A stretch of 26,692 nucleotides of DNA from DATKCF01 sp035513345 (GCA_035513345.1 DATKCF010000071.1:1-26692); one strand, 5' to 3'. Counted from the first letter of the stretch, positions 7,155 through 16,434 are shown. Program-made: numbers and translations. The notes: a model not told the origin generated them from the letters alone.

Positions 7155-7421
7155 CTTGTTGAACAGCCTGACGCGTTCGACGCCGTCGTGCTCGGCCACT
7201 GCTTCGATCACCTGCTGGATGCTCTCCGACCGGTTCGCCATCATGTCGTGGTCGATGGCCAGCCGGATCGCTTCCGCAACCGTGTCCGAGCCGTGCACGA
7301 CTTCCACCAGGATGTTGCGGCGCTGCGACTGGATCAGGATGAAGGAGAGCGTGACCGCACCGCCGAGTGTCAGGAACCCGGCCAGAAACGCGATCCGCGT
7401 GCTGATCGTTCGTGGCAGCAA
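7155..7421 (-). pseudogene. N-terminal part of the broken membrane cytochrome/sensor-like gene
   Basis: A TTG start at 7421 preceded by GAGG (five bases away) opens a frame beginning with a membrane anchor (residues about 8-30, IAFLAGFLTLGGAVTLSFIL). It continues as a periplasmic region (LVEVVHGSDTVAEAIRLAID, then VIEAVAEHDGVERVRLFNKQ) typical of the first 90 residues of haem-binding sensor or cytochrome proteins, where GRI-x-x-S and a CxxCH follow. After GRIA (about 7155) the frame becomes arginine-rich nonsense, ending at 6882, and haem-protein sequence resumes in another frame (VEQAGPDCHVSHTDPP). The bases needed between the two parts appear to be missing. It could be a deletion, an assembly error, or a fusion of two genes. 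Confidence 0.6.
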
Positions 7422-7702
7422 CGTGTCCTCACCCGCCGTGCATCACCAGCCGGAGCTTCGCGCCCGCCATGCGTTGCGCCGGTGCGCGCCCGCCGTGAGT
7501 CTACTGCTTCCATGGCCTCACCTCTGTAGTCGATACCCCGACGCCTGGCCGTCGGTCGCTCGAATCCTCACCGCCATTTCCGGGCGGGGCTTGCCCGGAT
7601 CGTCGTCACGCCTTCGTTTTCCTGCGAGAGACCTGCCGGCCCGTTTTCCGTTGTCTGGGCGGCCCGGACGCACTCACGGAACAACCAGAACGGAGCCGGA
7701 TC

Positions 7703-10477
7703 ATGAACGTCCTCGGGCGACACTGCGCGGTCGGACTCGTCGTCGCACCCCTCACGTTCGCGACCGCGGTCCTGTCCGCGCCGCCGCTCGCCGCTCAGTC
7801 ACCGACGGCCGACATGCTGTCGACGGTCGAGTACCGCAGCATAGGGCCCACGCGGGAGGGCGGCCGGTTCGTCGATCTCGCGGTCCCGGTCCAGAGACCG
7901 CACACGTTCTACGCCGCGACGGCATCGGGCCACCTGTGGAAGACGACGAACAACGGGATCACGTTCGATGTCCTGTTCGAGAACGAAGCCGTTTTCTCGA
8001 TCGGCGACATCGCCGTGGCGCCCTCGGACCCGGATATCATGTATCTGGGCTCTGGCGAAGCGAACAACTCGCGCAGCAGCTACTGGGGTGATGGGGTCTA
8101 CAAGTCGACGGATGCCGGCGAGACGTGGACCAATGTCGGCCTGCCGGAGTCGCACCACATCGGCCGTATTGTGGTGCACCCGACCGACCCGGACATCGTG
8201 TACGTCGCTGCGCTCGGCCACCTCTATTCGGAGAACGAGGAGCGCGGCCTCTACAAGTCGACCAATGGCGGCCGGACCTGGACGAAGGTGCTCGGTCCCG
8301 TGGTACGCGGGAAGAACATTGGCGTCGTCGATGTCGCCATGGATCCGACCAACCCGAACGTGCTGTACGCGGCCACGTTCGACAAGGTGCGCACGCCGTT
8401 CACATACGACCTCGGCGGACCCGGCAGCCGCGTCTGGAAGAGCACCGACGCCGGCGCGAACTGGGCCACGCTCGAGAACGGCCTGCCGGGCGGCATGCTC
8501 GGCCGCATCGGCATCGACATCTACCTGCGCGATCCCCGCATTCTCTACCTGACCATCGAGAACGCGAACAAGCCGGGCATGTCGGACGAGGAACGGTACC
8601 GGGAACTGATGGAGCACAAGTCCAGTTCCGGCATGATCGGCGGCGAAGTATACCGCTCCGATGATAGCGGCCAGAGCTGGCGCAAGGTGAGTCCGGACGG
8701 GCAGTCGATCGGTGGCGCGCCGGCGTACTACTACGGCCAGATCGTCATCGACCCCAACGACCCTGACGTGGTGCATGTGCTGTCCGCCGCTTCATGGGGC
8801 ACGCGCAATGGCGGCGAAACCTGGGAACGGCAGCCGCTCGGCTTCGGCGGCGACGACCACGCGCTCTGGATCGATCCCGAGGACTCGAACCACATGCTGC
8901 TCGGCTACGATCACGGCATGGGCGTGTCATGGGACGGCGGCGAGAACTGGTACCACCCCGATTTCCAGTCGCTGTCGCAGTTCTACGCCGTCGGCATCGA
9001 CAACTCGTATCCGTATCGGGTTGCCGGCGGACTCCAGGACAACGGCTCTCACATGACCTGGAACACGAACCCCGCCGGCGGACCCATCTTCTTCGAGGCG
9101 TGGGAACGCGTCGGCGGCGGTGATGGCATGTACAACGAGTTCGACTCGTGCAACAATCGCTACCTCTACAACGAATCACAGTTCGGCCCGATCTCCAGAC
9201 TCGACCTGTGGACCGGCGAACGCAAGCCGATCCGCTACAACGACAGCGACCTGCGCTGGAACTGGAACGCGCCGATTCACGTCTCGCCGCATGACTGCAA
9301 TGTCATCTTCCACGGCTCGAACCGGCTGCTGCGCTCATCGTTCCGCGGCGAGACATGGGAGTTCATCAGCCCCGATCTCTCGAAGGCCGACCCCGCAACA
9401 CTCACGACCGGCAAGGGCGGCGATGGCAACATCCAGTATGCCACCATCACCACGATCGACCAATCGCCGCTCGTGCCCGCCGTGATCTGGGTCGGCACCG
9501 ACGATGGCAACGTGCAGGTCACTCGTGATGGCGGACAGAACTGGACGCTCGTCAACGCCGCCGTGCCGGACAATCCCGAATACTGGGTCAGCCGCGTCGA
9601 AGCCTCTCACCACGAGCCAGGCACCGCATACATCTCATATACAGGCTACCGCAACGACGATTTCAGGCCGTTCGTCTACAGGACGATGGACTACGGTGCG
9701 ACATGGACGTCGATCTCGGCGAATCTGCCAATGGGCCCGGTCAATGTGATCCGCGAGCACCATCAGAACCCGGACCTGCTCTTTGTCGGTACCGAGTTCC
9801 AGGTCTTCGTGTCGTTCGACCGCGGAACGTCGTGGACCAGCTTCAAGAGCGACATGCCCACACAGCCGGTCCACGACATGAAGATCCACGAGCGCGAGAA
9901 CGACCTGATTGTCGCCACGCACGGGCGCGGCATCTACATCGCCGACATCAGCGCGCTCGCGCAGATGACGCCGCAGGTCCTGGCCGCCGACGCCCACTTC
10001 TTCAAGCCCGAATCGAAAGTCCGCTGGATCGCCGCGGACCGGACCAGCTACGGCTCGTCCAACTTCCGGGGCGAGAGCGAGCCGGCGGCAATCAGGCTGT
10101 ACTACAATCTGCGCAATCCGGCCGGCGACTCCGTTACGTTCACGATCTACCAGGGCAACCTCGAGATCGCACAGATCCAGGGACCCGGCGACGCCGGCCT
10201 GCACATCGTGGCATGGCCCATGAACAAGCGTATCGAACGCTCTGAGCAGGAGATCCAGCAGCTGATGGCCCGTGGCGGCGGCCGCGGCGGACGCGGCGGT
10301 CGCGGCGGCGGCCAGGCCGGCCGCGCCGCCGGGCCCGGCGGCATCCCCGACAACGTCCGCTACCAGACCACGCCGGCGCCGATCGGCGATTATCGCATCG
10401 TGATGAATGCTAACGGACGGAGCATGGAGCAATCCGTCTCCATTCTGCGTGATGAGTGGTGGCGCGATCGCCGCTGA
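7703..10477 (+). CDS. Secreted Asp-box (BNR/VPS10-like) beta-propeller protein
   Basis: A 924-residue exported protein. A signal peptide covers residues 1 to about 32 (hydrophobic core VGLVVAPLTFATAVLSA, then PPLAAQS). Many Asp-box motifs (S/T-x-D/N-x-G-x-T-W) follow: KTTNNGITF, KSTDAGETW, KSTNGGRTW, KSTDAGANW, RSDDSGQSW, NGGETW, WDGGENW, TRDGGQNW, RTMDYGATW and FDRGTSW. They alternate with DP-x-x-P/N-x-V/L-Y strand repeats (HPTDPDIVY, DPTNPNVLY), the pattern of sortilin/Vps10-type or sialidase-like propellers. A Gly/Arg-rich linker (GGGRGGRGGRGGG) lies near residue 860. Such large proteins are abundant in Gemmatimonadota and Acidobacteria; their substrate is not known. No catalytic residues of a sialidase could be assigned. 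GGAG precedes the ATG. The VOC gene starts 27 bp downstream. Confidence 0.85.
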   Translation: MNVLGRHCAVGLVVAPLTFATAVLSAPPLAAQSPTADMLSTVEYRSIGPTREGGRFVDLAVPVQRPHTFYAATASGHLWKTTNNGITFDVLFENEAVFSIGDIAVAPSDPDIMYLGSGEANNSRSSYWGDGVYKSTDAGETWTNVGLPESHHIGRIVVHPTDPDIVYVAALGHLYSENEERGLYKSTNGGRTWTKVLGPVVRGKNIGVVDVAMDPTNPNVLYAATFDKVRTPFTYDLGGPGSRVWKSTDAGANWATLENGLPGGMLGRIGIDIYLRDPRILYLTIENANKPGMSDEERYRELMEHKSSSGMIGGEVYRSDDSGQSWRKVSPDGQSIGGAPAYYYGQIVIDPNDPDVVHVLSAASWGTRNGGETWERQPLGFGGDDHALWIDPEDSNHMLLGYDHGMGVSWDGGENWYHPDFQSLSQFYAVGIDNSYPYRVAGGLQDNGSHMTWNTNPAGGPIFFEAWERVGGGDGMYNEFDSCNNRYLYNESQFGPISRLDLWTGERKPIRYNDSDLRWNWNAPIHVSPHDCNVIFHGSNRLLRSSFRGETWEFISPDLSKADPATLTTGKGGDGNIQYATITTIDQSPLVPAVIWVGTDDGNVQVTRDGGQNWTLVNAAVPDNPEYWVSRVEASHHEPGTAYISYTGYRNDDFRPFVYRTMDYGATWTSISANLPMGPVNVIREHHQNPDLLFVGTEFQVFVSFDRGTSWTSFKSDMPTQPVHDMKIHERENDLIVATHGRGIYIADISALAQMTPQVLAADAHFFKPESKVRWIAADRTSYGSSNFRGESEPAAIRLYYNLRNPAGDSVTFTIYQGNLEIAQIQGPGDAGLHIVAWPMNKRIERSEQEIQQLMARGGGRGGRGGRGGGQAGRAAGPGGIPDNVRYQTTPAPIGDYRIVMNANGRSMEQSVSILRDEWWRDRR

Positions 10478-10504
10478 TCCGATCCTCGAACCCGGTGGCC
10501 GGTC

Positions 10505-10945
10505 ATGATCCACGAAGTATTCGCGTACCTCTGCGTGTCGGACGCCGACGCGGCCATCGACTTCTACACGAAAGCGTTCGGCGTCACGGAGAGGGTGCGC
10601 CTCACCGAACCGACCGGACGCGTCGGCCACGCCGAACTCGACTTCGGCGGAACGACCATCATGCTCAGCGATGAGTTCCCGGACTACGGTATCCGCTCAG
10701 CCACCACGATCGGCGGCACGCCCGTGACCATTCACCTGCACGTCGACGATGCAGACGCATTCGTCCGCCGCGCCACCGAGGCCGGCGCCGTGATCGAGAA
10801 CGAACTCGCCGACCACCCGCACGGCGAACGATCGGGAAGCATTCGCGATCCGTTCGGCCACCGGTGGCTGATCGGCCACTCCATCGAGGACGTAACGCCG
10901 GAAGAGATGCAGCGCCGGTATGATGCGACGTTCGAGACCGGGTGA
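10505..10945 (+). CDS. VOC-family (glyoxalase/bleomycin-resistance-like) protein
   Basis: 146 residues forming one VOC unit of two beta-alpha-beta-beta-beta modules: VFAYLCVSDADAAIDFYTKA then AELDFGGTTIMLSDEFP, and TIHLHVDDADAFVRRATEAG then RSGSIRDPFGHRWLIG. The DPFGHRW end is typical of the PhnB/YdeM-like branch. Possible metal ligands of the fold are a His near residue 78 and a Glu/Asp late in the second module, but the activity cannot be named; dioxygenase, isomerase and binding-only relatives all exist. Its spacing of 27 bp from the Asp-box gene suggests cotranscription. Confidence 0.85.
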   Translation: MIHEVFAYLCVSDADAAIDFYTKAFGVTERVRLTEPTGRVGHAELDFGGTTIMLSDEFPDYGIRSATTIGGTPVTIHLHVDDADAFVRRATEAGAVIENELADHPHGERSGSIRDPFGHRWLIGHSIEDVTPEEMQRRYDATFETG

Positions 10946-10948
10946 CGG

Positions 10949-10984
10949 GCGCAATTGCGCGTTGTCCCGGCATGAACGTAAAAT
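10949..10984 (+). promoter_or_regulatory. Candidate promoter overlapping a 12-bp perfect palindrome
   Basis: GCGCAATTGCGC (10949-10960) is a perfect palindrome. Its right half supplies a possible -35 TTGCGC (10955-10960), followed after 18 bp by TAAAAT (10979-10984) as a -10. This would serve the sulfatase-like gene at 11031, with the palindrome a possible operator. The palindrome could equally be part of a terminator for the VOC gene, though no T-run follows. Confidence 0.3.
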
Positions 10985-11030
10985 GAGAATTCATATTGGC
11001 TGAGCGCCCCCGCGCAGGCACACAGGACTT

Positions 11031-12989
11031 ATGCCCGCTGGAACCAGGACGGCACCCGACCCGGGGAGCCGCAGCACCCCCCTCGCCGTTGCCGGCGCCA
11101 TCGTGGCTTTCGCGGCCGTCACGTTCGGCCGGAGGAGCGCCCTCGAGGCACGGCTCGGCCGCCTGCTTCAGAAGGGCCGGGCGGTCGATGGCTCGCGGAT
11201 TCTCGCGCTGGCTTTGCTCCTCGGCGTCACGTTCGGGTTCGCCGAGTTCGTCGTGTGGAAGGTACGGTATCTCTTCGACCACCAGTTTCTGCACGGATCG
11301 AACCCGGACACGATCTGGGCGGCGCCCCTGGTTCTGGGCACGATTGCGCTGGGTGTGGCACTGCCGCTTGCACTGGTCGCGCGCCGGGCCGGTGGTGTTT
11401 CGGCCGAATTCGTCGTCACGGTGATCGGCCTGATCGGCTGGTTCGCCGTTCTGCGAGGGATGCGCACCGGAATCCACGCGCTCCCGGCGGTGATACTGGC
11501 GGGAGGCCTGGCTGTCGTGTCCGGCCGTCTGATGGTACGAGCCGGGCTCCCGTTCCACGGTCGCCTGACACGGTGGGCGGCCATCGCCTGTGGCGTGGTG
11601 CTGGTTCTGGGCACCGTCATGACCGGAGGCCGGGCCGTCTGGCCGCGGCTCGTTGCCGGATCCCTGCCGGTTGCGCCCGCTGGATCGCCCAACGTGATCG
11701 TGATCATCCTCGACACGGTGCGGGCGGAGTCCATGAGCCTGTATGGCTACGAGCGGCCGACGACGCCGAATCTCGTCGCGATCGGTGAGCGCGGTCTCGT
11801 GTTCGATCTGGCGATCGCGCCGGCACCGTGGACGCTTCCGTCGCACGCCACGATGTTCACGGGCCTGCCGCCGTCGGAGCATGGCGCCGACTGGAGGACG
11901 CCGCTGCCCGACGACATCCCGACCCTCGCGTCAGTCCTGCGCGACCGCGGTTACCTGACAGCCGGCTTCACCGCGAATATCGGTTACGCAACGCGGGCGT
12001 CGGGCCTGAGCAACGGCTTCATCCGTTACGCTGACTACGGCCTGAACGTACGCAGCATCGTTGGTGCCGAATGGTACGGTACGCGCGTGCTCCGTCTCCT
12101 GGCGCGCGTGCTGGACGATTCCCGTTTCACGCGCGTACCGGCTCCGGAGATCAGCCGGGCCGCGCTCGACTGGATCGACGGCGCTGACAGACCGTACTTC
12201 GTCTTCCTCAACTATTTCGACGCACACGGACCGTACGAGCTGCGCGACGGTTTCGCCGGCATGCTCGATCTGCCGGCGAACGACAGCGTACTCGATGCGT
12301 CGGGCCAGTGGACCACACGCCCGGAGAGGATCGCGAATGCGCGTGACCGGTACGACACCAGTCTCGCCTATCTCGACGACCAGATCGGCCGCCTGTTCCA
12401 GGAACTCGAACGCCGGGGCCAGCTCGACAGAACTCTCGTCGTGATCACGTCCGATCATGGTGAGCTGTTCGGTGAGCACGGCCTCAACGATCACGGCAAC
12501 AGCCTGCTCGATCCGCTGCTGCGCGTTCCGCTCATCATGGTCGGCCCTGGCCTCGACCGGAATCCCGGCCGCATCGACGAGGTCAGCCCGCTGAGCGACC
12601 TTCCGGCCACCGTTGCCGCGTTCGCCGGGTTCCGGAACAACCCGTTCCCGGGCGAATCCCTGCTGGATGCCAGGCCCGAGGAAGCCACACACGACAGGTA
12701 CGCGCTTTCACAGGTGACCCCGGAGATCGGCGTCGTACCCGAGGGTCCGTTGCGGAACGGTGCGGCCACCGCCATCACCGACAACGTGCACAAGCTGATC
12801 CGCTACGACAACGGCAGATACGAACTGTACGACCTGCGCCTGGATCCGGCGGAGTCCCGGAACCTGGCCGGAGCGACACGCGTGCCAGAACTGGCACGCT
12901 CGATGAGTGAGCGAATCGACAGCATCCTGGACGTGATCGAACCGAAGCGGACGGTTGGCGACGAGATGCAGCCACCGTACCGCCGCTGA
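11031..12989 (+). CDS. Membrane-anchored sulfatase/phosphoethanolamine-transferase-like hydrolase
   Basis: 652 residues. The N-terminal third (to about 210) has five to six hydrophobic segments; the rest is an alkaline-phosphatase-superfamily domain facing the periplasm. Metal-binding motifs are visible: NVIVIILDTVRAESMSLYGY (Asp228), SDHGELFGEHG (Asp475, His476) and the late NDHGNSL. The nucleophile region reads APWTLPSHATMFTG. Thr268 stands where classical sulfatases have the Cys/Ser of C/S-x-P-S-R that becomes formylglycine, so formylglycine modification is not expected. A Thr nucleophile is known in phosphoethanolamine transferases (EptA, LtaS), so phospho- or sulfo-transfer on an envelope lipid or glycan is possible. 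The ATG has only a weak AGGA nearby. It ends 122 bp from the convergent pirin gene; a short hairpin (12981-12995) spans the stop codon. Confidence 0.85.
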   Translation: MPAGTRTAPDPGSRSTPLAVAGAIVAFAAVTFGRRSALEARLGRLLQKGRAVDGSRILALALLLGVTFGFAEFVVWKVRYLFDHQFLHGSNPDTIWAAPLVLGTIALGVALPLALVARRAGGVSAEFVVTVIGLIGWFAVLRGMRTGIHALPAVILAGGLAVVSGRLMVRAGLPFHGRLTRWAAIACGVVLVLGTVMTGGRAVWPRLVAGSLPVAPAGSPNVIVIILDTVRAESMSLYGYERPTTPNLVAIGERGLVFDLAIAPAPWTLPSHATMFTGLPPSEHGADWRTPLPDDIPTLASVLRDRGYLTAGFTANIGYATRASGLSNGFIRYADYGLNVRSIVGAEWYGTRVLRLLARVLDDSRFTRVPAPEISRAALDWIDGADRPYFVFLNYFDAHGPYELRDGFAGMLDLPANDSVLDASGQWTTRPERIANARDRYDTSLAYLDDQIGRLFQELERRGQLDRTLVVITSDHGELFGEHGLNDHGNSLLDPLLRVPLIMVGPGLDRNPGRIDEVSPLSDLPATVAAFAGFRNNPFPGESLLDARPEEATHDRYALSQVTPEIGVVPEGPLRNGAATAITDNVHKLIRYDNGRYELYDLRLDPAESRNLAGATRVPELARSMSERIDSILDVIEPKRTVGDEMQPPYRR

Positions 12990-13110
12990 GCGGCGCCGCT
13001 GCTTGAACGTGCCGTTCCTGTTTCACCGGGCGAATCGGGCGGTGGGATCGGTGGCCGCGTCCTCGACCGCCAGCGTGGCGTCGTTCAGACCGTCGTCGAG
13101 CGCCAGGCGG

Positions 13111-14061
13111 CTACTTCAGGAACGTCCCGTCCCGAAGCTCGGTCCAGGCCTTCTGCAGTTCCTCCTCGGTGTTCATCACGATCGGGCCGTACCATGCGAC
13201 CGGCTCGCGCAGCGGCCGACCGGAAACGAGCAGGAACCGGATCCCCTGCTCGCCCGCCTGCACGACCACTTCATCACCGCGGTCGAACAGCACCAGCGAC
13301 CGATTGATCGCGTGACCGTCGCTGCCCGCGGCTGCACGGCCGGCAATCGGCCGGCGATCGGCGTGGCCCTCGAGCGGGACGTCCGGATCGCTCACGCTCT
13401 CCGTCGGCGCGTCGAACGGATCGGAGGCGCCGGCAAACGTGCCCGAGCCCTCGAACACGTACGCGAATGCGTGTCGCGTCGTCTCGACCGGGATACGCTT
13501 GCGCTTCAGCGGAGGAACCCACACGTCCACGTACTGCGGATCCGCCGCAATGCCGTCGACCGGACCGCGCACGCCCCACAGCTCGCCGCAGATGACGCGA
13601 GCGATCGTACCATCGTCGTCCGTGACCGCCGCGATGTCGCCTGACCTGATGTCCTGATACCGCGGCGACGTCATCTTCAACGATGATGGCAGGTTCGCCC
13701 ACAACTGGAACCCGTGCATGCGACCTGTACCATCGCCGTGCGGCATCTCCTGGTGGATGATGCCGCTGCCCGCCGTCATCCACTGCACATCGCCCGGCGA
13801 GATCGAGCCGCGATTGCCAAGGCTGTCCGCATGATCGACCGTGCCCGACAGGACGTACGTGATCGTCTCGATCCCGCGGTGCGGATGCCACGGGAACCCC
13901 TTCAGGTAGTCTTCCCGCCGCTCGTTGCGGAAATCATCCAGCAGCAGAAACGGATCGTACTCGTCCGTGCCGCCGAAGCCGAACGCCCGGCGCAGATGCA
14001 CGCCCGCACCTTCCATTGTCGGCTGAGCCGTCGTCATTCGCCTGACCGGTCTGATCGACAT
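13111..14061 (-). CDS. Pirin-family cupin protein
   Basis: A 316-residue bicupin with the N-terminal pirin signature: FLLLDDF, then HPHRGIETITYVLSGTVDH and GDVQWMTAGSGIIHQEMP. The histidines of the first motif and the later His and Glu bind the metal in characterised pirins, several of which have quercetin 2,3-dioxygenase activity or act as redox-sensing regulators. The C-terminal cupin (about 190-316) is present but holds an Asp/Glu-rich insertion around residues 215-240. The ATG begins one base after the stop codon of the DUF5916 gene (TAG-g-ATG), so it is probably translated by coupling. Its substrate is unknown. Confidence 0.9.
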   Translation of the reverse strand: MSIRPVRRMTTAQPTMEGAGVHLRRAFGFGGTDEYDPFLLLDDFRNERREDYLKGFPWHPHRGIETITYVLSGTVDHADSLGNRGSISPGDVQWMTAGSGIIHQEMPHGDGTGRMHGFQLWANLPSSLKMTSPRYQDIRSGDIAAVTDDDGTIARVICGELWGVRGPVDGIAADPQYVDVWVPPLKRKRIPVETTRHAFAYVFEGSGTFAGASDPFDAPTESVSDPDVPLEGHADRRPIAGRAAAGSDGHAINRSLVLFDRGDEVVVQAGEQGIRFLLVSGRPLREPVAWYGPIVMNTEEELQKAWTELRDGTFLK

Positions 14062-14062
14062 C

Positions 14063-16318
14063 CTAGAACCTCACCAGATACGTGAACTTCACGACCATGC
14101 CCCGATCCACTGTTACCCGCGAACCATCGACATCGCTCCGGCCCTCCGTGAACACCACGTAGAGGTCGCTGCCAGGACGGTGTATGAAGTTGAACCGGAC
14201 GTTCGTGACCAGATCCCTGCTCAGACTGTTGTACTGCACCAGAGCGTTGGTCGTCATCTTCGTCGACAGCGCCCAGACCGCGCGAAGCGATGTGATGTCC
14301 GCCGTGAACGAACCACTTTCGATGTCGACATGGTTCCGCGTCAGACTCGCACTCAGCGCGATCGACGGGTCCGGTGTCACGGTCAGTGTCGTTCCGACCG
14401 TCGACAGGTCGCCGCCGAAGAAGTCCTGAATGCCGCCGTTCGCACTCAGCGTCCACGACCGCGCCGAACTCGTGCTCACGCGGGCGCTCCATGCGTCTTT
14501 ACTGTAGCGGCCCGCCGGCACGGGCAACGTATCGGCCAGCATGAACGCGTCATCGACGCGCGTCTCGCCGATCGTCAGGCTGAGATTCGCGTTGTCGCCC
14601 GAGTTCCACGTCGGTGCGGTACTCAGGCCCGCGCTCCAGTCCTGGAACCGGCCACTCAGCGTCGACTGGTACTCGCCGTTGATTCTGAAGTCGCTTAGCC
14701 TCAGTCCCGCGACGCCCGGACGGATGCGCCGCCGCAGATTCAGTGAGGAACGGCGCAGATCCGTCCGCGTGATGAAGCCGGACCCCGCAACCGCGTCCTC
14801 GTCGATCGCGAGATGCTCGAGAAAGAAGCCGTACGGGTCCGTCGTGAAATTGAGTGACGCGCCGTACACCAGCCCATTGCCGCCATCGCCGCCCGTGAAA
14901 CTGTGCGACGTGAACGCGTCCAGGATCAGCGCCGGCGTCAACTGGAACCGGCCGTCAACACCCGCAACCGTGTTCGTCGGACCTTCACCCCGGCGGTCCG
15001 TCACCATCGCGCCAATGTAGTGCGACGACCCGACATCACGTTTCACTCGCGCCACATTGAATACTTCGCTGTCACGGACTCCGCTCCCATCTGTCACAGT
15101 GCTCAGGAACCCGACAGTCTGACCACCCACACGACCCGTCACACGCGCGCCGCCAATCAGCGGAACCTCGCCTTCCGGCCCGATCCCGATGCGGCGACTG
15201 AAGAACATCAGATACGGCGGCGGCCCGAAGAATCCACCCCGTCCGAACTCGAAGATGCCGGCATTCTCGAGGAAGAAGTCCCGCTTCTCCGGGAAGAACA
15301 GACTGAAACGCGACAGGTTTACCTGCTCATCGTCGACTTCGACCTGCGCGAAGTCCGTGTTCACTGTGACGTCCAGCACCAGACCCGGCCGCAACTCGCT
15401 CTTCAGGTCGATACCGATGTCCAGCTCGTTGTCGCTCGCAAGATCGCCCGCCACGTCGCGCGCCTGCGTTCGGCCCGCCAGAACGAACGGCTTCGCTTCC
15501 ACGTTCAGGCCCGGCCTCGGCAGACCCCGCAGACCAACCAGATGACCCGCACAGCCGACCCTCCCGAAACCGCCGCCCTCGCGCTCCCACGAACGCCACA
15601 GCACCTCCTCCTGCTTGCGCTGGATCACGCGGAACACGTTCAGGCCCCATACACGACCTTCAACGCCCGTCGGATAACGCAGCGTCCGCCACGGAATCGC
15701 GAACTCCGTGCTCCAGCCCCTGGCCGTTCGCGATGACGCGACTCGCCACACCGCCCGCCAGTCCACGTTCACTTCGCTCTCGTCCGTGATCAACGCGTCG
15801 TACTCCGCGCCGTTCGGGTTCGTCGCAAGGATCACTGCATTGCGATGATCGTGGAACGCATCCAGCAGGATCGCCACCCCGTCGTCGCCTTCGAAACTCA
15901 CACCGCCAAAACCCGCGCGCCCCATCACGCGGTCCCGCTGCCGCAACCGCGAAACGATCCGGTCAGGCTCCGAATCGTACGCCTCGATGCCGATGTACAA
16001 CGTCTCCGAATCGTACGCGATCCTCACTTCCGTACGCTCCGTCGCCGGCACACCTTCCTCCGGCTCCCGCTGCCGGAAATCCGACACCACGTGCGCACGC
16101 GCCCAGAACGGCTCGTTCAACAGACCATCCAGCGACACCGCTCCATCCGCCGGCTCGATCCGCAACGCCACGATCGAATCGCTTCCCGCAACCGGCATCT
16201 GCGCCGCGCCCGCCATTGGCCTCGCCATGCCGGCAACCGGCGCCGCCGTCGACCACCACAGCGCCGCGCCGATCAGCGCCGCCACCCTCACGCCAGCCAT
16301 CCCCTGCCTCACTCGCAT
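14063..16318 (-). CDS. DUF5916 outer-membrane protein with N-terminal CBM9-like domain
   Basis: About 751 residues from the ATG at 16318, which has GAAGGG just upstream (a GTG at 16378 would add 20 basic residues). A signal peptide follows (VRVAALIGAALWWSTAAPVAG). The CBM9/DOMON-like domain begins LDGLLNEPFWARAHVVSDF, with EVRIAYDSETLYIGIEAYDS and GDDGVAILLDAFHDHRNA. The DUF5916 part has FFPEKRDFFLENAGIFEFGR and FFSRRIGIGPEGEVPLIGGA. The last 300 residues are amphipathic beta strands ending VKFTYLVRF, and a C-terminal Phe is the usual barrel-assembly signal, so it should sit in the outer membrane. Function of the family is unproven; carbohydrate or peptide handling is often assumed. It is divergent from padR. 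Confidence 0.85.
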   Translation of the reverse strand: MRVRQGMAGVRVAALIGAALWWSTAAPVAGMARPMAGAAQMPVAGSDSIVALRIEPADGAVSLDGLLNEPFWARAHVVSDFRQREPEEGVPATERTEVRIAYDSETLYIGIEAYDSEPDRIVSRLRQRDRVMGRAGFGGVSFEGDDGVAILLDAFHDHRNAVILATNPNGAEYDALITDESEVNVDWRAVWRVASSRTARGWSTEFAIPWRTLRYPTGVEGRVWGLNVFRVIQRKQEEVLWRSWEREGGGFGRVGCAGHLVGLRGLPRPGLNVEAKPFVLAGRTQARDVAGDLASDNELDIGIDLKSELRPGLVLDVTVNTDFAQVEVDDEQVNLSRFSLFFPEKRDFFLENAGIFEFGRGGFFGPPPYLMFFSRRIGIGPEGEVPLIGGARVTGRVGGQTVGFLSTVTDGSGVRDSEVFNVARVKRDVGSSHYIGAMVTDRRGEGPTNTVAGVDGRFQLTPALILDAFTSHSFTGGDGGNGLVYGASLNFTTDPYGFFLEHLAIDEDAVAGSGFITRTDLRRSSLNLRRRIRPGVAGLRLSDFRINGEYQSTLSGRFQDWSAGLSTAPTWNSGDNANLSLTIGETRVDDAFMLADTLPVPAGRYSKDAWSARVSTSSARSWTLSANGGIQDFFGGDLSTVGTTLTVTPDPSIALSASLTRNHVDIESGSFTADITSLRAVWALSTKMTTNALVQYNSLSRDLVTNVRFNFIHRPGSDLYVVFTEGRSDVDGSRVTVDRGMVVKFTYLVRF

Positions 16319-16434
16319 TTCCCTTCTATGTGCTCGTTGAGTCCCCGCTCCCCGCTTCGCGGGTGGCACAACCTTCACGCTCGCGCCTCGCGAGGAAAGG
16401 GGTGCTGTCGAAGTTGTTGCTGTCAGGTCGTGTC

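Noticed and set aside
6421..8091. Long plus-strand open frame (556 codons) across the cytochrome gene region
   Set aside because: It runs opposite the cytochrome b/c sequence and into the Asp-box gene; the product is Arg/His-rich without recognisable domains, as expected of an antisense shadow in GC-rich DNA.
12981..12995. Hairpin CGCCG-ctgag-CGGCG over the sulfatase-like stop codon as a terminator
   Set aside because: No T-run follows; kept only as a remark in the gene entry.
13027..13109. Protein-like minus-strand stretch (about 28 codons, ending PTARFAR) just past the pirin stop codon
   Set aside because: It has no start codon and a stop immediately upstream in frame; possibly a worn gene end, but too short to support.
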